Positions 15,081-23,473 of a stretch of 64,000 nucleotides of DNA are shown piece after piece. Source of the DNA: Nocardioides sp. (GTDB taxonomy: Bacteria; Actinomycetota; Actinomycetes; Propionibacteriales; Nocardioidaceae); the NCBI RefSeq assembly GCF_025965415.1, contig NZ_JAOPWY010000038.1:26161-90160 (forward strand), given 5' to 3'. Within the stretch, counting starts at the first letter, position 1, and each line of letters starts with the position of its first letter. The notes under the pieces were generated by a model that searched no databases, was not told the origin of the DNA, and worked only from the letters and a program-made list of their open reading frames with translations. The translations under genes were made by a program, and so were the position numbers.

Positions 15081-16061
15081 GTGTGTCCCGTGCCCCATCG
15101 GTCCAGGCGTGGAGCGCCCGAGGTCTTCGAGTTCGTGGGCGAGGGCGACGAAGCGGTGAGATGGCTCGACGCGGTCTATGGCACGAGCCTGCGGATGACC
15201 GGCCCCCTCGGCGTGGTCCGACATCACCGCGAGGACCACGGCACCATCGCGTTCGACCACATGAAGATCGACGCGGACTTCTCCTTCGACTCCGATGCGA
15301 TGCCGGCCCTGCTGGTGGTCGACGTGTTCGGCGGGGTCACCGAGTACACCCGCGATGGGATGACCGACCGCATCGTCGACGGGGACACCGCGCTGGTGGC
15401 GGGCTGGGACATGCCGTTCGCCGGGCGCGCGGACCACCAGGACATTCGGGCAACGACCGTGACGGGTGCGGCGTTGATGACGGCCGTCGAGGAGGTGGCC
15501 CCCGACTACCCGTGGGAGCACATCACCTTCACGTCCTACGTCCCGCACTCGCCGGCGGCTGGTGCGCGCTGGCGCGCGATCGTCGACCAGCTGAGCTCGA
15601 TGCTGCCGCCCGACGCCAGCCCGGCGCAGAGCGATGCAGCCGCCCGGCTGCTCGGGCACACCCTGCTGCAGACCTTTCCCAACAACGTCGTCGTCCGCGC
15701 TGACCACGAGGTGGACCGCGACCCCGCCGACGATGCACCCTCCACCGTGCGCCGCGCGGTGCGCATCATCGAGCAGCAGCCGGCCGAGGAGCTGAGCCCC
15801 GCCGACCTGGCCCGGGAGTGCGGCGTCACACCCCGCACCCTGCAGTACGCCTTCCGCCAGCACCTGGGCTGCACCCCGCAGGACTACCTGCGCCGGATCC
15901 GTCTCGACCTGGCCCGCCGCTCGATGCGCGAGGGAACGGTGGCGTCGGTGAGCGACGCGGCGGCGAGCTACGGCTTCTTCAACCCCGGTCGCTTCGCTGC
16001 CGACTACCGGCAGGTCTTCCACGAGAACCCCGGACAAACCTTGCACAGATCCGACATCTGA
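15081..16061 (+). CDS. AraC-family transcriptional regulator
   Basis: A 326-residue DNA-binding regulator. The N-terminal 210 residues resemble the AraC-binding-like sensor of the ligand/stress type (FEFVGEGDEAVRWLDAVYG, then VDVFGGVTEYTRDG). The C-terminal 95 residues contain two helix-turn-helix units (DLARECGVTPRTLQYAFRQHLGCTPQDYLRRIRLDLARR, then VASVSDAAASYGFFNPGRFAADYRQVF). The ligand and targets are unknown. The start is uncertain between GTG 15081 and GTG 15090; GAGG at 15075-15078 is close to the first. It is divergent from the ANTAR operon, which it might regulate. Confidence 0.88.
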   Translation: MCPVPHRSRRGAPEVFEFVGEGDEAVRWLDAVYGTSLRMTGPLGVVRHHREDHGTIAFDHMKIDADFSFDSDAMPALLVVDVFGGVTEYTRDGMTDRIVDGDTALVAGWDMPFAGRADHQDIRATTVTGAALMTAVEEVAPDYPWEHITFTSYVPHSPAAGARWRAIVDQLSSMLPPDASPAQSDAAARLLGHTLLQTFPNNVVVRADHEVDRDPADDAPSTVRRAVRIIEQQPAEELSPADLARECGVTPRTLQYAFRQHLGCTPQDYLRRIRLDLARRSMREGTVASVSDAAASYGFFNPGRFAADYRQVFHENPGQTLHRSDI

Positions 16062-16167
16062 GCGGCAATTTCGCTTTGCGGCTGTCCCACTGGTCTGGAC
16101 CGGGGGAGAGTGGGGCCACTTGCTGGAGACCACGGTGAGCGCCCTGCCCGTTGGAAGGGACCGACCC

Positions 16168-17004
16168 ATGGTTCCCGTTGCCCTTGCTCCACAGATCCCG
16201 CTCCCCGCTCCCACGCACCTCTCGTCCCAGCCGCCCCTCGAGGGCCAGGACCGCGCCCGTCGTACGGACGGCATCGTCGCCGACCTCCGACTGGTGCCGG
16301 CCGAGACCCCCGGCTCGCGGAGCCTCACCGACCAGCTCATCGAGACCAACGCCGGTGTGGCGCGCTCGATGGCCGCCCGCTACCGCAACCGCGGCATCGA
16401 CCTGGACGACCTCGAGCAGGTCGCCCTGCTCGGCCTCACCAAGGCCGCCCAGCGCTTCGACCCCGACGCCGGGCACGACTTCCTGTCGTACGCCGTCCCC
16501 ACCATCCGCGGGGAGCTGCGACGACACTTCCGTGACTCCGGCTGGATGGTGCGACCGCCACGGCGGGTGCAGGAGCTGCAGTCACGCATCTCCCGTGCAC
16601 AGCGCGAGCTCGAGACCCAGCTCCACCGCTCGCCACGGCCCACCGAGGTGGCCGTCCACCTCGGTGAGTCGCTGGAGTCCGTCGTGGAGGCGTTGACCGC
16701 CGACGGCTGCTTCATGCCCACCTCGTTGGACGGACCCGTCGGTGACGGCTCCTCGACGCTCGGCGACCTGCTGGGTCATCACGACCGCGCGCTGGACTCG
16801 GCCGAGGCGAGGATCGTGCTCGGCCCCGTCGTCAGCAGGCTGACCGAGCGCGACCGGCTCATCGTGCAGCTGCGCTTCGTCGAGGAGCGCACCCAGCAGG
16901 AGATCGCCGAGTCCGTCGGACTCACGCAGGCGCAGGTATCGCGGGTGCTCACGCGCATCCTCGGCGACCTCCGCTCGGAGCTCCTCGAGACGTCGGTCGC
17001 CTGA
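16168..17004 (+). CDS. SigB/SigF-type RNA polymerase sigma factor
   Basis: A 278-residue group 3 sigma factor. Region 2 spans about 60-130 (LIETNAGVARSMAARYRNRGIDLDDLEQVALLGLTKAAQRFDPDAGHDFLSYAVPTIRGELRRHFRD), region 3 about 140-200, and region 4 about 220-275 (LTERDRLIVQLRFVEERTQQEIAESVGLTQAQVSRVLTRIL). Such factors control stress or sporulation-type regulons and are normally held by an RsbW-like anti-sigma factor; none is adjacent. GGAAGGGA 7 bases before ATG 16168 decides the start against upstream TTG 16120. Confidence 0.92.
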   Translation: MVPVALAPQIPLPAPTHLSSQPPLEGQDRARRTDGIVADLRLVPAETPGSRSLTDQLIETNAGVARSMAARYRNRGIDLDDLEQVALLGLTKAAQRFDPDAGHDFLSYAVPTIRGELRRHFRDSGWMVRPPRRVQELQSRISRAQRELETQLHRSPRPTEVAVHLGESLESVVEALTADGCFMPTSLDGPVGDGSSTLGDLLGHHDRALDSAEARIVLGPVVSRLTERDRLIVQLRFVEERTQQEIAESVGLTQAQVSRVLTRILGDLRSELLETSVA

Positions 17005-17022
17005 GAGGCTCGGGGGTCGACG

Positions 17023-18435
17023 TCAGGAGTCGAAGCCCAGTCCCGCCGCGTCGAGCACGCGGAGGAACGCGTTGCGCCGCCCCTCGCGGTGGTCGGCCCG
17101 GTCGAGCGACCACCGTGTCAGGTTGATGCCGACCGAGGCCAGCGGCTCGGGCGGGAAGGGCAGCGGTCGCTCGCGCACCATCCGCAGCTCGGTGCGCTCC
17201 GTCGGCACGCCCGCCAGCAGGTCGAGCACGACCTCGCCGGCGAACCGCGTGGCGCCGACACCGAGCCCGGTGAAGCCGGCGGCGTGCGCGACCCGGCCGC
17301 CGTGGGTCAGGCCGTAGAACGCGGTGAACCGGGTGGACGTGTCGATCGCGCCGGCCCACCGGTGGGTGAACCTCACGTCAGCCAGCTGCGGGAAGGTCGC
17401 GAGGAAGTGCGACGCGAGCCGCGCATGGCTCTCGGGGCGGTCCTCGTGGCGGACGCCCATCCTCCCGCCGGCGGGATAGATCGCGTCGTACCCGCCCCAG
17501 AGGATGCGGTGGTCCGCGCTCAGGCGGGCGTAGTGGAACTGCTGGGCCAGGTCGCCCAGCCCCTGCCGGCCCTGCCAGCCGATCGAGGAGAGCTGCTCGG
17601 CGGAGAGCGGCTCGGTCATCAGGACGTAGTCGTAGACCGGGACGGTCATCAGCCGGTTGCGCCGCACCAGTGCGGGGAAGACGTTGGTGGCCAGCACGAC
17701 GTGGTCGGAGGTCACCGTCGCCCGGTCGGTGTGCACCTCGACGGAGCCTGACGACGTACGCCGCAGGCCGGTCACGGCCGAGTGCTCGTGGACCCCCACG
17801 CCGAGGTCGACCGCGACCCGCGCGAGCTCGAGCGCCAGCCGGGCCGGATGGAGCATCGCGCTCTGGCCGGGGTGCAGCGCCCCGGCGAGGAAGAGCGGGC
17901 TGTCGATCTCGGCCCGCACCCCGGCACGGTCGAGGAAGCCGGGCGACTCGCGCAGCCACCCGACCTGGTGCTCCTCGACGGCCACCGACAACGCGCCGGT
18001 GCGCTCCCACTCGCAGTCCAGCCCGAGCTCGCGCACGTCGGACTCGAACGCGTCGAGGTTCTCCGCCCCCAGCCGCGCCAGGACGTCGTACTCCTCGGGC
18101 CAGCGGTTGCGCCCGTTGTCCTCGCCGTGGGTGAGCGAGGCCTCGCAGAAGCCGCCGTTGCGGCCCGACGCCGCCCACCCGACGGTGTGCGCCTCGAGGA
18201 GCACCACCCGGCGACCGGGGTCCCGGCGCTTGGCGTGCACCGCCGACCACAGGCCGAGGTAGCCGCCGCCGACGATCGTCAGGTCGGCCCGGGTCGGTGA
18301 GGTGAGCTCGGGGTGGCGCGCACCCGCCTCGACGTCGTCGAGCCAGAACACCGCCTGCTCGCTGCCCTCGAGCGAGCGCGCGACCAGGCGCGGGTCCGGG
18401 GCGTGCCGCTCGTAGGCAGTGCGGTGGACGGCCAC
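17023..18435 (-). CDS. FAD-dependent amine oxidase-like oxidoreductase (DAO family, PuuB-like)
   Basis: A 470-residue DAO-family flavoprotein. FAD binds through LTIVGGGYLGLWSAVHAKRR and the VGWAASGRNGGFCEASLTHG segment typical of gamma-glutamylputrescine oxidase and related amine oxidases. The C-terminal AAGFTGLGVGATRFAGEVVLDLLAG closes the FAD site. It probably oxidises a primary amine to an aldehyde with release of ammonia and peroxide. It is the last gene of a leftward three-gene set with the aminotransferase (16-base gap) and the semialdehyde dehydrogenase. PuuB-like is by resemblance and context; the exact amine is unproven. Confidence 0.85.
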   Translation of the reverse strand: MAVHRTAYERHAPDPRLVARSLEGSEQAVFWLDDVEAGARHPELTSPTRADLTIVGGGYLGLWSAVHAKRRDPGRRVVLLEAHTVGWAASGRNGGFCEASLTHGEDNGRNRWPEEYDVLARLGAENLDAFESDVRELGLDCEWERTGALSVAVEEHQVGWLRESPGFLDRAGVRAEIDSPLFLAGALHPGQSAMLHPARLALELARVAVDLGVGVHEHSAVTGLRRTSSGSVEVHTDRATVTSDHVVLATNVFPALVRRNRLMTVPVYDYVLMTEPLSAEQLSSIGWQGRQGLGDLAQQFHYARLSADHRILWGGYDAIYPAGGRMGVRHEDRPESHARLASHFLATFPQLADVRFTHRWAGAIDTSTRFTAFYGLTHGGRVAHAAGFTGLGVGATRFAGEVVLDLLAGVPTERTELRMVRERPLPFPPEPLASVGINLTRWSLDRADHREGRRNAFLRVLDAAGLGFDS

Positions 18436-18451
18436 GGCTGCGGTCGTCGAC

Positions 18452-19822
18452 TCAGCCGGCGGCCGCGGTGAGCGCGGCGTCGAGGATCGCCAGGCCCTCG
18501 CGTGCCTCGTCGTCGGTGGTGGTGAGGGGCGGCACGACGTGGATGCGGTTGTAGTTGCTGAAGGGCAGCATCCCGCGCTCCTGGCACCCCTTCACGATCG
18601 CGCCCATCTGCGGGCTCGAACCGCCGTACGGCGCCAGCGGCTCGCGCGTGGCCCGGTCGCTGACCAGCTCGAGCGCCCAGAAGGCGCCGGTGCCGCGCAC
18701 CTCGCCGATCCATTCGTGGCGCTCCGCGAGGGCGCGCAGGCCGGGGCCGATCACGTCCTCGCCGAGCCGCGCGGCACGGTCGACGACGTCCTCGTCCTCC
18801 ATCGTGCGGATGGTGGCGACGGCGGCCGCACACGCGAGCGGGTGACCGGAGTAGGTGAGACCGCCGGGGTAGGTGCGGTGCGCGAAGGTCGCGTGGATCT
18901 CGTCGCTGATCGCGACGCCGCCGAGCGGCACGTAGCCGGAGTTCACGCCCTTGGCGAAGGTGATCAGGTCGGGCGTGATGCCCGCGTGCTCGACGGCGAA
19001 CCAGCGACCTGCGCGACCGAAGCCCGACATCACCTCGTCGGCGACGAGCACGATGCCGTGCCGGTCGCAGATGTCGCGGACCCCGGCGAGGTAGCCCGGC
19101 GGTGGGACCATGATCCCCGCCGTGCCGGGGATGGCCTCGAGCACGATCGCCGCGATCGTGCCGGGTCCCTCGAGCGCGACGACCTGCTCGAGGTGCTCGA
19201 GGGCGCGCTGGCACTCCTCGTCCTCCGTCGTCGCGTGGAAGGCGCTGCGGTAGAGGAACGGTCCGAAGAAGTGGACCGTCCCGGCCGAGCCGTGGTCGCT
19301 GGCCCAGCGGCGGGGGTCGCCCGTCATGTTCACCGCGAGGTGGGTGCCGCCGTGGTAGCTGCGGTAGGTCGTCAGCACCTTGTGGCGGCCGGTGTGCAGC
19401 CGCGCCATCCGTACGGCGTGCTCGTTGGCGTCCGCGCCTCCGTTGGTGAAGAAGACGTGGTCGAGGTCGCCGGGTGTGTGGCTCGCGATGAGGCGGGCCG
19501 CCTCGGAGCGGGCGCCGTTGGCGACTGCCGGGGCGACGGTGCACAGGTGCGCCGCCTGCTCCCGGATCGCCGCGACGATCCGCGGGTGCTGGTGGCCGAG
19601 ATTGGTGAAGACCAGCTGCGAGCTGAAGTCGAGGTAGCGCCGGTCGGCGCCGTCCCACACGTGGCTGCCCTCGGCGCGGGTGATCACCATCGGGGAGATC
19701 TCGGCCTGGGCGGACCACGAGTGGAAGACGTGCGCGCGGTCGAGCTCGTAGGCCCGCCCGGCGTCGTACGTCCCTGACAAGTCACTGCGCAGGTCGGTGC
19801 GGTCGTTCATCAGCTCAGTCAT
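18452..19822 (-). CDS. Class III PLP-dependent aminotransferase (beta-alanine/polyamine type)
   Basis: A 456-residue class III (omega) aminotransferase. The substrate/PLP region FTNGGADANEHAVRMARLHTGRHKV, the VLVADEVMSGFGRAG motif containing the PLP N1-contacting Asp, and the Schiff-base Lys in LITFAKGVNSGYVPLGG are all present. It should transfer an amino group from beta-alanine, putrescine or a similar terminal amine to pyruvate or 2-oxoglutarate. ATG 19822 overlaps the end of the upstream dehydrogenase gene by 8 bases; ATG 19810 would avoid overlap. Together with its neighbours it points to omega-amine catabolism. Confidence 0.9.
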   Translation of the reverse strand: MTELMNDRTDLRSDLSGTYDAGRAYELDRAHVFHSWSAQAEISPMVITRAEGSHVWDGADRRYLDFSSQLVFTNLGHQHPRIVAAIREQAAHLCTVAPAVANGARSEAARLIASHTPGDLDHVFFTNGGADANEHAVRMARLHTGRHKVLTTYRSYHGGTHLAVNMTGDPRRWASDHGSAGTVHFFGPFLYRSAFHATTEDEECQRALEHLEQVVALEGPGTIAAIVLEAIPGTAGIMVPPPGYLAGVRDICDRHGIVLVADEVMSGFGRAGRWFAVEHAGITPDLITFAKGVNSGYVPLGGVAISDEIHATFAHRTYPGGLTYSGHPLACAAAVATIRTMEDEDVVDRAARLGEDVIGPGLRALAERHEWIGEVRGTGAFWALELVSDRATREPLAPYGGSSPQMGAIVKGCQERGMLPFSNYNRIHVVPPLTTTDDEAREGLAILDAALTAAAG

Positions 19823-21359
19823 TGCGCGGGAATCCCAGCTCGAGGCCGCCCTCGGGGCGGTTGGCGGGGTCGATCCACCGGGTGGTGACGACCTTGCCGC
19901 GGGTGAAGAAGTGGACGCCCTCGGTGCCGTGGGCGTGGGTGTCGCCGAAGAGCGAGCGCTTCCAGCCGCCGAAGGAGTAGTAGGCCACTGGGACGGGGAC
20001 CGGCACGTTGACGCCGATCATCCCGACGCTCACGTCGGCCTCGAAGCGGCGGGCCGCGCCGCCGTCGTTGGTGAAGACGGCGGTGCCGTTGCCGTACTCG
20101 TTGGCGTTGACCAGCGCGACCGCCTCGTCGTACGACCCGACGCGGACCACCGACAGCACGGGGCCGAAGATCTCCTCGCGGTAGATGTCCATGTCGGGCG
20201 TGACGTCGTCGAAGAGCGTCGGTCCGAGCCAGAAGCCGTCCGTGCCGCCGCGGGCGGCGACATCGCGACCGTCGACGACGACCTTGGCGCCGGCCGCCTC
20301 GCCGGAGTCGATGAAGGAGCTGACCCGGTCGCGATGGGCCTTCGTGACGAGCGGGCCCATGTCGGCCTCCTTGCCCGTGCCGGTCGCCTCACGGGTCGCA
20401 CCGGTCGAGCCGTCGCCGATCAGCAGGGTGCGGGTGCGGTCGGCGATCCGCGCGACGAGCTCGTCGCCGATCGGGTCGACCGCGACGAGCACGCTGATCG
20501 CCATGCAGCGCTCGCCCGCGCTGCCGTAGCCGGCGTTGACCGCGGAGTCGGCCGCGAGGTCGAGGTCGGCGTCGGGGAGGACGACCATGTGGTTCTTGGC
20601 ACCACCGAGGGCCTGGACGCGCTTGCCGTGGCGGCTCGCGGTCTCGTAGACGTACTCCGCGATCGGGGTGGAGCCGACGAAGCTGATCGCCTGCACGTCC
20701 GGGCTGGTGAGCAGCGCGTCGACCGCGGTCTTGTCGCCGTGGAGGACGTTGAAGACACCGTCGGGGAGACCGGCCTCCTGCCACAGCGCGGCGAGCCAGT
20801 TGGCCGCGCTCGGGTCCTTCTCGCTCGGCTTGAGCACCAAGGCGTTGCCGTCGGCGATCGCGATCGGGAAGAACCACATCGGCACCATGGCAGGGAAGTT
20901 GAAGGGGCTGATGATCCCGACGACCCCGAGGGGCACGCGCTTGGAGTGGACGTCGACACCGGTCGACGCCTCCTCGCTGTGGCCGCCCTTGAGCAGGTGG
21001 GAGATGCCGCAGGCGAACTCGACCACCTCGAGCCCCCGGGAGATCTCGCCCATCGCGTCGGAGTGCACCTTGCCGTGCTCGGCCGTGATGATCGCGGCGA
21101 GCTCGTCCTTGCGGCTGTTGAGCAGCTCGCGGAAGGCGAAGAGCACCTGCGTACGCCGCGCGAGCGACGTGGTGCCCCACCCGCGGGCCGCGCGGGCGGC
21201 GGAGGCGATGACGTGGGTGGCGTCCGGCTCGCTGGCGAGCGCCACTCGCCCGGTGACGCGGCCGGTGGCGGGGTTGGTCACGTCGGCCCAGCCGGTGGGG
21301 GAACCGGTCAGCGCGGCGCCGTCGACCCAGTGCACGATGTCAGTGGTGGTCTCGCTCAT
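19815..21359 (-). CDS. mmsA: CoA-acylating methylmalonate-semialdehyde dehydrogenase
   Basis: A 514-residue aldehyde dehydrogenase of the MMSDH branch. The catalytic Cys is in GSAGERCMAISV. The position of the usual general-base Glu is occupied by Asn in ALGGAKNHMVVLPDA, a hallmark of the CoA-acylating subfamily. PFNFPAMVPMWFFPIAIADGN also matches MmsA. It converts malonate- or methylmalonate-semialdehyde plus CoA and NAD to acetyl- or propionyl-CoA, the natural sequel to a beta-alanine or beta-aminoisobutyrate aminotransferase, which overlaps it downstream. It is divergent from the pucR-type gene. Confidence 0.92.
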   Translation of the reverse strand: MSETTTDIVHWVDGAALTGSPTGWADVTNPATGRVTGRVALASEPDATHVIASAARAARGWGTTSLARRTQVLFAFRELLNSRKDELAAIITAEHGKVHSDAMGEISRGLEVVEFACGISHLLKGGHSEEASTGVDVHSKRVPLGVVGIISPFNFPAMVPMWFFPIAIADGNALVLKPSEKDPSAANWLAALWQEAGLPDGVFNVLHGDKTAVDALLTSPDVQAISFVGSTPIAEYVYETASRHGKRVQALGGAKNHMVVLPDADLDLAADSAVNAGYGSAGERCMAISVLVAVDPIGDELVARIADRTRTLLIGDGSTGATREATGTGKEADMGPLVTKAHRDRVSSFIDSGEAAGAKVVVDGRDVAARGGTDGFWLGPTLFDDVTPDMDIYREEIFGPVLSVVRVGSYDEAVALVNANEYGNGTAVFTNDGGAARRFEADVSVGMIGVNVPVPVPVAYYSFGGWKRSLFGDTHAHGTEGVHFFTRGKVVTTRWIDPANRPEGGLELGFPRND

Positions 21360-21402
21360 GCCCCTCATCGTGCGCCGCGCGGCCCTCGTGCACGGGTGTC
21401 GG

Positions 21403-21408
21403 AACGTA
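21403..21408 (-). promoter_or_regulatory. Candidate -10 box (TACGTT) for the leftward amine-catabolism operon
   Basis: On the minus strand TACGTT lies about 45 bases before the mmsA ATG. No good -35 is seen, as expected for a promoter needing an activator such as the divergently encoded PucR protein. Confidence 0.35.
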
Positions 21409-21420
21409 GGCTTTGCGCCC

Positions 21421-21437
21421 CGGATCCTGACGATCCG
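21421..21437. promoter_or_regulatory. Palindrome CGGATC-N5-GATCCG, possible PucR operator
   Basis: A perfect 6-base inverted repeat with a 5-base spacer sits between the opposing mmsA and pucR-type promoters, just upstream of both -10 candidates. A regulator site is an inference from position and symmetry. Confidence 0.35.
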
Positions 21438-21450
21438 TCGCCCCCGCGCG

Positions 21451-21456
21451 TAGGCT
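21451..21456 (+). promoter_or_regulatory. -10 box (TAGGCT) for a leaderless PucR-type mRNA
   Basis: TAGGCT is followed by 8 bases and GTG 21465. It matches TANNNT and supports the GTG as the start, with ATG 21474 as the fallback. Confidence 0.5.
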
Positions 21457-21464
21457 GCGGTGCC

Positions 21465-23087
21465 GTGGCGGAGATGACGCCGGGCGTGACGCTCGACGAG
21501 GCGCTGGCGCTGCCCAGCTTCCGCCGGGCTGCCCCCGCGGTGGTCGCCGGCCGCGCGGGTCTCGACCGCCCCATCCGCTGGGTGCACGCCACCGAGCGGC
21601 TCGACGTCGGCCAGCTGCTGCGTGCCGGTGACCTGCTGCTCACGATGGGCACCGGGCTGCCGTCCGACGACGACGCGGCGGGGCTGGCGGCCTTCGTCGA
21701 CGAGCTGGTCGACGTCGGCAGCGTGGGCCTGGTCGTCGAGCTCGGCCGCCGGTGGGAGGCCGCCCTCCCCGAGGCCCTGGTCGCCGCGTGCGAGCGCCAC
21801 GGCCTGCCCCTGGTCGCCCTCGGGCAGGAGACGCGCTTCGCGGCGCTCGCCCAGGAGGTCGGCGAACGGGTCGTCGACCGGCAGCTCACCGAGCTGCGCG
21901 AGGCCCAGCGGGTGCACGAGACGTTCACCGAGCTCGGCAACAGCGCGGCCGGACCGGTCGAGATCCTCCAGGCGGTGCAGCGGCTGGCGGCCGGGCCGGT
22001 CGTGGTGGAGAACGCGCAGCACCGGCCCCTGGACTACTTCGCCGGCCCCGACGACGCCGGCGGCTTCCTCGACGGCTGGCCGGCGCGCTCGCGGCGGGTC
22101 GAGGTGGCGGGCCGGACCGGGTGGGACGCCGGCAATGGCTGGCTGGTCGCGCGCCTCGGCACCGCCGACCGGTCCTGGGGCCGGCTGGTCATCGGCTCGC
22201 CGACCGCGCCGACCCAGCGGCTGATCGCCGTCGCCGAGCGGGCCGCGGCGGCCCTCGCCCTGCACCGCCTGCACGACCGCGACCGCGGCACGCTGATGCG
22301 GCGTACGCACCTCGAGCTGCTCGCCCGGCTGAGCGACGACCCCGACTCCGATGACGTGCTGCGCCGCTGCGAGCTGGCGGGGTTCCCCGTGCGCCGTCGG
22401 ACCTTCGTCGGCCTGGTGGTCCGTCCCCGCGTCGGCTCGTCGTCCCCGGCCGACCTCGACGAGGTCGCCGCGACGGTCGTGCGGGCCGCGCACGGCCTGC
22501 GGCTGCCGGCCCTGGTCTGCGAGGTCGAGCGCGACCTGCGGGTGCTGGTCTCGGTCGCTCCCTCGGCCGACGCCGACGACCTGGTCGACCGGTTGGCGGC
22601 GCGGGTGCTCGCTCACCACGACGTCGTCCTGGCGGCCGGGCGGGCAGTCGTCGAGCGCTCCGGCATCGTCCGGACGGTGACCGAGGCCGGTCAGGTCGCC
22701 GACGCGGCGCCGCAGTCGCGCCGCGGGCAGGGGCAGGACCCCGACGTGCACCGCCTCGCCGACCTCCACCTGCGCGGGCTGCTGGCGCTGCTGGGGGAGG
22801 ACGACCGGATGCGGCTGTTCGTCGAGCGCGAGCTCGCCCCGCTCAAGCAGCACGACCGCGCCGACGGCACCCGCACCGACCTCCTCGCGGCCCTGCGCGC
22901 GCTGGTGCTCCACCCGGTGAGCAAGACCGAGGCGGCCGCCAGCCTGCACCTCTCGCGGGCGGCGTTCTACGATCGGCTGGCGCGCATCGAGGCGATCCTC
23001 GACGCCGACCTCGACGACCCCGACGTACGCGTCTCGCTGCACGTCGCGCTCCTGGCAGACGAACTGTCCGGGCCGGCGACGAAGTGA
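21465..23087 (+). CDS. PucR-family transcriptional regulator
   Basis: A 540-residue regulator. The N-terminal PucR purine-catabolism-like domain covers about 5-125 (GVTLDEALALPSFRRAAPAVVAG, then RAGDLLLTMGTGLPSDDD). A GGDEF-like CdaR middle region follows. The C-terminal PucR helix-turn-helix is at about 475-530 (LRALVLHPVSKTEAAASLHLSRAAFYDRLARIEAIL). Such proteins activate catabolic operons in response to the substrate. The gene lies divergent from the mmsA/aminotransferase/oxidase operon and upstream of the cupin and aldehyde dehydrogenase, so it very likely controls both arms. Confidence 0.92.
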   Translation: MAEMTPGVTLDEALALPSFRRAAPAVVAGRAGLDRPIRWVHATERLDVGQLLRAGDLLLTMGTGLPSDDDAAGLAAFVDELVDVGSVGLVVELGRRWEAALPEALVAACERHGLPLVALGQETRFAALAQEVGERVVDRQLTELREAQRVHETFTELGNSAAGPVEILQAVQRLAAGPVVVENAQHRPLDYFAGPDDAGGFLDGWPARSRRVEVAGRTGWDAGNGWLVARLGTADRSWGRLVIGSPTAPTQRLIAVAERAAAALALHRLHDRDRGTLMRRTHLELLARLSDDPDSDDVLRRCELAGFPVRRRTFVGLVVRPRVGSSSPADLDEVAATVVRAAHGLRLPALVCEVERDLRVLVSVAPSADADDLVDRLAARVLAHHDVVLAAGRAVVERSGIVRTVTEAGQVADAAPQSRRGQGQDPDVHRLADLHLRGLLALLGEDDRMRLFVERELAPLKQHDRADGTRTDLLAALRALVLHPVSKTEAAASLHLSRAAFYDRLARIEAILDADLDDPDVRVSLHVALLADELSGPATK

Positions 23088-23461
23088 CGACAGATCGTCG
23101 GTCCGCCGCGGCTGCGCGGAGGGGGGACGATGGCGCCGTGTTCCGTGTGCTCGACGTCGCCGCCGCCGTGCCGACGGCGCCGCTCGACCCCGCGACGGTC
23201 GTCGACGGGTCGCCCGAGGCCGGCTCGCGGGCGCTCGCGGCGGTGGCCGGTGTCGAGGTCGGGGTGTGGGAGATGAGCCCCGGCACGGCCACGGACGTCG
23301 AGGTCGACGAGGTGTTCGTCGTGCTCTCCGGCTCGGCCACGGTGTCCTTCGAGGACGGCGAGTCGGTGGCGCTCGGCCCCGGATCCGTGGTCCGGCTCCG
23401 CGCCGGCGAGCACACGACCTGGGTCGTGCACGAGACCCTCCGCAAGATCTACGTCGCCTGA
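23084..23461 (+). CDS. Cupin domain-containing protein
   Basis: A 125-residue protein with one cupin barrel. The segment VGVWEMSPGTATDVEVDEVFVVLSGSATVSFEDGESVALGPGSVVRLRAGEHTTWVV contains both cupin motifs, though motif 1 has Asp/Glu where metal-binding His is usual, so metal binding is doubtful. It resembles the DUF861 (ureidoglycolate-hydrolase-like) cupins often found in amine and purine catabolic clusters. GTG 23084 overlaps the regulator's stop; GTG 23138 is an alternative start giving a more typical length. It probably helps handle a small intermediate or binds the inducer. Confidence 0.8.
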   Translation: MTTDRRSAAAARRGDDGAVFRVLDVAAAVPTAPLDPATVVDGSPEAGSRALAAVAGVEVGVWEMSPGTATDVEVDEVFVVLSGSATVSFEDGESVALGPGSVVRLRAGEHTTWVVHETLRKIYVA

Positions 23462-23473
23462 CTGGGAGTCCAC

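Noticed and set aside
19797..21464. Upstream in-frame extension of the PucR gene back to 19797
   Set aside because: It runs antisense through mmsA and has no domain similarity; the regulator's conserved N-terminus begins just after GTG 21465.
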